A program made the translations under genes and the position numbers. A DNA stretch of 64,000 nt from Isoetes taiwanensis (lineage: Eukaryota; Streptophyta; Lycopodiopsida; Isoetales; Isoetaceae). The stretch's first letter is position 1; every line of letters starts with the position of its first letter. Of the stretch, positions 58,208 to 64,000 are shown piece after piece. The notes beneath the pieces were generated by a model, which was given only the letters and a program-made list of their open reading frames with translations, made no database searches and was not told the DNA's origin. The stretch spans positions 40,661,841 to 40,725,840 of the forward strand of contig JAJEKV010000002.1 in assembly GCA_021234155.1 (NCBI GenBank). Direction: 5' to 3'.

Positions 58208-59036
58208 TGATGAATTTAGAGGCAAAGAGAATGATTTTGCAAGTGTAATAACAAAATGCCTAGCAAGATTTTCCAAATTCAAGATCTACATAAACACATG
58301 TAGTAGCCACAATATGGTCTCTCATCTCCACTATTGTAAACTCAATATTATAGGAAACTAGTTTTAATGGTCAATAAACCATTAGCCTTAAATCTTCACA
58401 AAAATATAATGAGGTTATTGTTCATCGGGCATTGACCCGATTACTGTAGCTCATTTGACTTGAGCATTCTGCATTCTTCTGGGCCGGATCCGCTTCATAA
58501 CTTCGTCTCTCCGTCTGTTCTCACTGGTTCCATATTCATAGTCGTAAATCCGGCGGTTAAGGAACAGCTCCACTTTCGTATCCGGGCCTATTTCCATGTC
58601 TGCATATATCCCACAGGATAAACGTAAGGAAAAAGCTGGGTTCACAATATCCCACAGGAACTTTGATAAAAATCGGCCTTGGAACCATTGAATCTTATTC
58701 TTCGAATTAATTTGCTTTCTTCTTCAACCTTAACCATGGTTGCACTATTTGGTCCTCAACCTTCAATGAACATTTTAGCTAGCACTTAACAGACAATTTA
58801 TCTTCAACTGCTGTACCCTAGGTAATTAGATAATTCTCAAGATTGTCTGGCCCACTGCCACTGCTTCTCATGGGCAGACACATTGAATTGTTTAAGTCTT
58901 CATGCAGCATAGGTTACAACATTCAGCAACTTGTGAGTTCACTTAGATCACTGTCTGCTCACTTGCATTCTAAATGCAATCACTGCCACTGCTTCTCATG
59001 ATTGCACTATAGACTTATAAAGCTGAAAACTTATCA
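58208..59036 (-). repeat. 3' LTR of copia element 2b
   Basis: 829 bp. Relative to the LTR at 54018 it lacks about 23 bp around 58305 (the AAGTGAGAATTTAGTGGAG region). Confidence 0.93.
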
Positions 59037-59557
59037 CTCCTCCTTCAGCTTATAAGTCTGTAAATTTGACACATTCAACTCACCTTTAAAGTACACATAC
59101 TTATTTTCTGGCAGTGCCTTAGTAAAAACGTCTGCAACCTGTTTATTGGTTTCAATATACTTCATATTGATTATCTTCTTGTCAGCAAGATCACGTATGA
59201 AATGCATGCTCAATTCTATATGTTTGGTCCTGTCATGATGCACAGGATTCTTCACAATTGCTATGCAGCTCTGACTATCTGTCCATATGTCAGTAGGCTC
59301 CATTTGTTCACAATACAATTCATTTAGTAATCTTCTTAGCCATACCACCTCTTTGGACACCTTGCAGCTGCTGCATATTCTGCTTCAGCTGAACTCATGG
59401 CTACTGCAGCTTGTCTTTTGCATCTCCAAGACACTACTCCTCCTCCAAGAAATATTGCATACCCTGAAGTAGATCTTCTTGTATGCAAGTCACCTCCCCA
59501 ATCTGCATCACTATAACATTTCATAATTAGTTTTTCTGAGTTGAAGCAAATACCATG
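59034..59557 (-). CDS. Copia RNase H C-terminal region (element 2b)
   Basis: Minus strand. CYSDADWGGDLHTRRSTSGY and VAMSSAEAEYAAAA lie at 59524-59345. A frameshift near 59345 follows, then EVVWLRRLLNEL, DSQSCIAIVKNPVHHDRTKH and IELSMHFIRDLADKK to the stop at 59034. The catalytic D, E and D residues are present. It is split from the upstream polyprotein by the 49-bp insertion at 59558. Confidence 0.93.
59037..59046 (-). other. Polypurine tract of copia element 2b
   Basis: Minus strand GAAGGAGGAG, directly before the LTR. The RNase H stop codon uses the first bases of the LTR. Confidence 0.8.
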
Positions 59558-59606
59558 ACCTATTGGTCTTCGTGGACGTTAAAAAACTATTCTATTCTAT
59601 TCTATT
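59558..59606 (-). mobile_element. 49-bp retroposon tail inserted in RNase H
   Basis: Sequence ACCTATTGGTCTTCGTGGAC, GTTAAAAAACTA, then TTCTA repeats, flanked by CATG on both sides (59554-59557 and 59607-59610). Element 1 has uninterrupted coding here. It matches the LINE-tail type at 21090 and its complement at 23440. This is an extreme 5'-truncation. Confidence 0.75.
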
Positions 59607-61518
59607 CATGTGCTTGAGTTTTTTTGAGATATTTCAAGACTCGTTTGGCTGCCTCCCAGTGTTCTCTGGTTGCATTGTGATTTCTCCTGCTCAGTATATT
59701 GACTGCATAAGCTATGTCAGGTCGAGTATTATTTGCCAAGTATAGTAAACATCCAATTAATGCTCTGTAAGGAATATTTTCCATTTCTGCAATATCTTCT
59801 TCAGTTTGATTTTGTATTTGTGTTAACCTGTGTCCTGGAGTCATTGGAATTTTTGCTGGCTTAGCTTCTGACAGATTGAATCTATTTAGCATATTCTGTA
59901 TATGTTTCTCTTGATGCAGCCTTAACCATTTTTGCTCTCTATTTCTCACCACCTCTATACCTAGGAATTTTTTTAGTTCACCTAGGTCTGTCATTTGAAA
60001 CCTTGACTTCAGAATATTCTTGCATAAGTTTAAGATTTTGGTTGAGCTAGCCACCATAATGCAATCATCCACATATAATGCAATTATGCAGTATTCTTCT
60101 CCTTGCTTAAATCTATACAAGTTGCCATCATTCTGCAACTTCTCAAATTCTTGTTCTTGCAAGAATTGGTTCATACAGAGATACCATTCTCTTGGTGATT
60201 GCTTTAATCCATATACAGCCCTATGTAATTTCCATATCATGTTTTTCCCTTGCTCAAAACCAGGTGCTTGTTTCATAAATGCCTCCTCCTCAAGTGTAGC
60301 ATTTAAAAATGCTGTTTTGACATCCATATGGTGCAATTCTAAATTTAAAGCATTTGCCATGGCCAATAAAATTCTGATACTTGTGAGCTTTACTATGGGT
60401 GAGTAGGTTTCATCATAATCTCTACCTTTTTTCTGAGTGAATCCTTGAGCTACTAATCTTGCCTTGAATTTCTTGCTCCCATCTGGATTACTCTTAATTT
60501 TGTAAAGCCATTTACTCCCTATGATATTCTGCTTTCCATCAGATTTTACTAATTCATATGTTTTGGTGTCCTCAAATGATTTAAGCTCATCTCTCATAAC
60601 AGCCATCCATTTTTCTTTGTCTGTACTCTCCAAGACCTCTTCAAAAGTTTGTGGTATAATTTCATCTTCTAGAATTGCTAGAATTTGTTCATGCTCTACT
60701 GCTTCAATACGTCTGCTTTTGCCTTGTTCAGTTCTGCCATAAGGTTTATCATCTAACTTTGCTTCTTCAATTAATTTTTCTGCTTGTGTTTTCCGTTTCC
60801 TTCTAATCTTGGTTGGCTCATGCATTTCTTGTCTTGGTTCCTGTATTACCTCAGGGACTTGGTGTTCAACTTCTGCTGCAGGTACTTGAATCTCTTCTTC
60901 CATTGCCTTTTCCAGTGTATGATGCTCATTTTCTTCATTATGAACAGCCTGCTCAATCTCTTCTGAATCTTCTAGCTCATCAGTTTCAAATTTAGCCATT
61001 TGCTCAGTAATTTTGGGTACAATTTTAATCCCTTTTCTGTACCTGTGCTTATACAATACACCCTCATTGAAAAGAACATCTCGACTGATTATTATGGTCT
61101 TTGTTTCTGGATTATATACTCTATATCCCTTAGCTTCATTGTCATAACCCACCAGGAAACCAATCTCAGCTCTATTGTCCAATTTTTTTCTTAATTCTGA
61201 AGGGACATGAGTATATACCAAACAACCATAGACTTTATATTTTAAGTAGTCTATTTTTCCTTTAGGATTCCATACTATGTTTGGTATATTTCTATGAAGA
61301 GTGGAGGAGGGAAGTATGTTCTGAATTTCTATGGCAGTTTGCAAAGCTTCCACCCAAAGACTATTTGGTAAGCCACTTTCCTTCAACATGGACCTAATTG
61401 CATCCATAATTGTTCTGTTTTTCCTTTCTGACACCCCATTTTGTTGAGGAGTGTATCTGCATGTTAATTGCCTTTTAATGCCATGTGTAATGCAGTAGGT
61501 TCTAAATTTTATTGACAA
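59607..61518 (-). CDS. Copia integrase C-half, reverse transcriptase (element 2b)
   Basis: Continuous frame of about 636 residues after the in-frame stop. It has SIKFRTYCITHGIKRQLTCR, YTPQQNGVSERKNRTI (integrase Glu), an acidic linker, then RVT_2 with KWLYKIKSNPDGS, KARLVAQGFTQKKGRDYDET, HHMDVKTAFLNATL, YGLKQSPREWYL and the catalytic LYVDDC. The connection region has LIGCLLYLANNTRPDIAYAV and the frame ends at LKKTQAH, where the retroposon tail interrupts it. Confidence 0.95.
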
Positions 61519-62703
61519 TTACTCTCCACCACGGTCTGATCTAATGCATTTTAGCTTGTGGCCTGTTTCCCTTTCCATTTCTGCCACATATTGCTTGAAT
61601 GCATTTAAAGCTTGTGATTTCTTTTCTAAGCAATATGCCTTACATTTTCGACTGTAGTCATCAGTAAAGGTTATGAAATACCTTTTGTTACCTCTTCCTC
61701 TCACATTTAATGGGCCACATAAGTCTGAGTGCACTAATTCCAATGTTTGCTGAGTTTTAGATTGTCTTTTAGCAAATGGCAGCCTATGGAATTTTCCTAG
61801 AGCACATCCTTCACAGATATGATTAACTTTGCTATCACAATAATCAATGAGACCTTGTTTATGCAGACTTTCCAGTTTCTTGTAGTCTGTGTGTGCTAAT
61901 CTATTGTGCCATAATTCTGCACCAACTTCGGATATTGCATTTACACCATAATGCACAAGATTACTTAGTTCAAACAAGTTGCCAACTCTTTTAGCATAAA
62001 ACTTCAATTCATTTTTGAGAAAGACATTACATTGTTCAGCCTCAAATGTCACCCTATATCCCAAATCACATAACTGGCTTACTGAAATCAAGTTTTTGAT
62101 TATTGCTGGAACACACAATACATCTTCAATATTTACAATATTTCCATTTAAGTCTTTTAACTGCAAAAGTCCACTTCCTTGAATATCTTGCAATGCCCCA
62201 TTTCCAACTTGAATTTTTCTTGATTTTGCAGTGGAGAATTTCTTCAAGATTTCAGCATCCTTGACTACTGATCTTTCAGCTCCAGAATCAACTATCAAAT
62301 GATCAGCATTATTAGCACATGAATTTTCATTGATAACTGCAAAATTACTTAATACCTCATCTTCATCTTGTGTTTCAGTCTTAGCCTTAGCCTCTTGTTC
62401 TTCTTGTGCAATGTATGCTTTCTCATAGCCTCCACCCCTACCTCTGCCTGCTCTTCCTCTGCTGGAGTCACCCCTTCCTCTGGAGGATTTACCATAATTT
62501 TTTGGTGTGGGGCACTTGGAGGCTGCATGTCCTCTTCCCCCACAATTGTAGCAATTAAAATCTTTCTTCAATTTAGGGCATTCACTTTTATAGTGCCCTG
62601 CCTCATGACAGTGATAGCAAATTATTTTGCCTTTCCTTTTCATTACTAATATTTCAGGTGTTTCTTCATTTGGCTTTGTCTCAATACTTTCTTTTGCTCC
62701 CAT
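61519..62703 (-). CDS. Copia zinc knuckles, protease, integrase N-half (element 2b)
   Basis: 394 residues in the -1 frame relative to gag, overlapping it by 58 nt. It has two CCHC knuckles, Arg/Gly-rich SRGRGDSSRGRAGRGRGG, protease LIVDSGAERSVV, gag-pre-integrase LWHNRLAHTDYKKLESLHKQ, the zinc-binding CEGCALGKFH and integrase DLCGPLN, FTDDYSR and IRSDRGGE. It ends at a TAA (61521-61519) after DRGGE, and the same frame continues as LSIKF. Confidence 0.94.
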   Translation of the reverse strand: MGAKESIETKPNEETPEILVMKRKGKIICYHCHEAGHYKSECPKLKKDFNCYNCGGRGHAASKCPTPKNYGKSSRGRGDSSRGRAGRGRGGGYEKAYIAQEEQEAKAKTETQDEDEVLSNFAVINENSCANNADHLIVDSGAERSVVKDAEILKKFSTAKSRKIQVGNGALQDIQGSGLLQLKDLNGNIVNIEDVLCVPAIIKNLISVSQLCDLGYRVTFEAEQCNVFLKNELKFYAKRVGNLFELSNLVHYGVNAISEVGAELWHNRLAHTDYKKLESLHKQGLIDYCDSKVNHICEGCALGKFHRLPFAKRQSKTQQTLELVHSDLCGPLNVRGRGNKRYFITFTDDYSRKCKAYCLEKKSQALNAFKQYVAEMERETGHKLKCIRSDRGGE

Positions 62704-63404
62704 TCAGTTCTAAGCATGACTTCTGCCTCCTCCCTACTTTTGCTTGTATTTCTAATAAACAATGCCAATGTTTCATTCTCTCCTATTGCTCTTGAAATTT
62801 GTAACACCTGACTTCTTTCAGATATCACAACCCCAGCCCCTTCTAGATCAGCAATTAAGTTATCAAACTTATTGAAAAACTCGGATACATCTTCATCTTC
62901 TCTAAGCTTTAGATTTCTTAGTTCATTTTCCAATAAATCTATTTGAGAGGATGTTTTCTCCTCATAGTGCTTATGGAGAAATTTCCACATCTCCCTAGGA
63001 CTGAGAGACCTTAATTTCAAACGTATAGCTGGACTTACCTTGCAAGTTATGATTCCTTGTGCTTCCTTGACTTTAGCCTGCAGTGATTTGCCTCCTCCTG
63101 TACTGGTACCTCCTCCAGTACGTGCAGCACTAGTGCCTGAGCCTGCACCTGCAGCTCCAGAACCTGCACCAGCAGCTCCAGTGCTTGCCCCTGCAGATTG
63201 ACCACCTGCAGCTCCAGTAACTGAACCTGTGGAGGCTGTTCTAGTTAGCACTTCTGCTGCCACTGAGCTATTAGGATCGACTACCTCCCAAAGCTCCTCC
63301 ACATCCAGAACATGCATTATGGCATCCTTCCATATTTGGAATCCTGGACCACCTTTGTATACATCTATGGTGTTGAGCAAACTTGCTCCAAATCTGCTAG
63401 ACAT
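62646..63404 (-). CDS. Copia Gag (element 2b)
   Basis: 252 residues, identical in length and sequence to the Gag at 54893-55651, with the same premature frame end. It starts MSSRFGASLL just inside the PBS. Confidence 0.94.
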   Translation of the reverse strand: MSSRFGASLLNTIDVYKGGPGFQIWKDAIMHVLDVEELWEVVDPNSSVAAEVLTRTASTGSVTGAAGGQSAGASTGAAGAGSGAAGAGSGTSAARTGGGTSTGGGKSLQAKVKEAQGIITCKVSPAIRLKLRSLSPREMWKFLHKHYEEKTSSQIDLLENELRNLKLREDEDVSEFFNKFDNLIADLEGAGVVISERSQVLQISRAIGENETLALFIRNTSKSREEAEVMLRTEWEQKKVLRQSQMKKHLKY

Positions 63405-63427
63405 AATTGAGATGGCTCTGATACCAC

Positions 63428-64000
63428 TGATGAATTTAGAGGCAAAGAGAATGATTTTGCAAGTGTAATAACAAAATGCCTAGCAAGATTTTCCAAATTC
63501 AAGATCTACATAAACACATGTAGTCCAAGTGAGAATTTAGTGGAGAGCCACAATATGGTCTCTCATCTCCACTATTGTAAACTCAATATTATAGGAAACT
63601 AGTTTTAATGGTCAATAAACCATTAGCCTTAAATCTTCACAACTCTCCGTCTGTTCTCACTGGTTCCATATTCATAGTCGTAAATCCGGCGGTTAAGGAA
63701 CAACTCCACTTTCCTATCCGGGCCTATTTCCATGTCTGCATATATCCCACAGGATAAACGTAAGGAAAAAGCTGGGTTCACAATATCCCACAGGAACTTT
63801 GATAAAAATCGGCCTTGGAACCATTGAATCTTATTCTTCGAATTAATTTGCTTTCTTCTTCAACCTTAACCATGGTTGCACTATTTGGTCCTCAACCTTC
63901 AATGAACATTTTAGCTAGCACTTAACAGACAATTTATCTTCAACTGCTGTACCCTAGGTAATTAGATAATTCTCAAGATTGTCTGGCCCACTGCCACTGC
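63428..64000 (-). repeat. 5' LTR of copia element 2b, cut by the window end
   Basis: Starts after the PBS (63414-63426, GGCTCTGATACCA on the plus strand). It carries a deletion of about 110 bp near 63642 relative to the other LTRs. Confidence 0.92.

Larger units (their letters stand above)
58208..64000 (-). mobile_element. Copia element 2b (minus strand, runs off the window)
   Basis: 3' LTR 58208-59036, internal region 59037-63427, 5' LTR from 63428 past the window end. Gag-pol is in copia order and nearly intact apart from a gag-pol one-base shift, an in-frame stop in integrase, a retroposon tail inserted in the RNase H region and a frameshift near 59340. Confidence 0.95.

Overview
This is nuclear DNA of a land plant with a large, transposon-rich genome. 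The evidence is GT-AG introns, plant gene families (MAP65, DUF616/MUCI70-like, PPR, ABCB, a plastid-targeted protein) and plant-type Ty1/copia, Helitron and LINE sequences. Several of the repeat families resemble ones I associate with seed-free plants (ferns, mosses and relatives), but the sequence does not settle the species.

Layout. 303-2882 (+): a complete 11-exon MAP65 microtubule-bundling protein gene. 5.0-17.6 kb: a decayed composite mobile locus. A minus-strand gene combining a ParB-like domain with a DPPY-type DNA methyltransferase motif lies head-to-head with a plus-strand DUF7869-type (transposon-associated) gene. The space between them and the introns of the first gene are packed with about 20 copies of an 18-bp palindrome (CGGTATAAATTTATACCG) spaced about 27-32 bp. 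A full-length copia element (11790-17550, minus) later inserted into the tail of the DUF7869 gene. 18.2-21.1 kb: the 3' part of a LINE, split by a retroposed DUF4283-type transcript that kept its poly(A) and a 15-bp target duplication. 24.3-28.0 kb: Helitron PIF1 helicase remains, a Helitron-type 3' hairpin, a 100-bp-TIR foldback element and a palindrome-rich duplication. 28.4-37.2 kb: gene fragments (LRR protein, Rep/Replitron-like protein, DUF616 gene with a frameshift), tandem duplications and a second Helitron 3' end. 37911-41606 (-): an apparently intact four-exon gene for a plastid membrane protein with a C-terminal zinc ribbon. 42-50.5 kb: pseudogene debris (SDP1-like lipase, ABCB transporter, RNA polymerase largest subunit, PPR) and a tRNA-derived SINE. 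54018-64000: two nearly identical copia elements in inverted orientation, sharing the same frameshift and in-frame stop. The second runs off the window.

Only MAP65 and the plastid zinc-ribbon gene look like intact host genes. Most of the rest is mobile DNA or fragments. The most unusual object is the ParB/methyltransferase-DUF7869 pair with its phased palindrome arrays. It resembles a selfish element with its own set of protein-binding sites, but this copy is broken and the functional link is inference.
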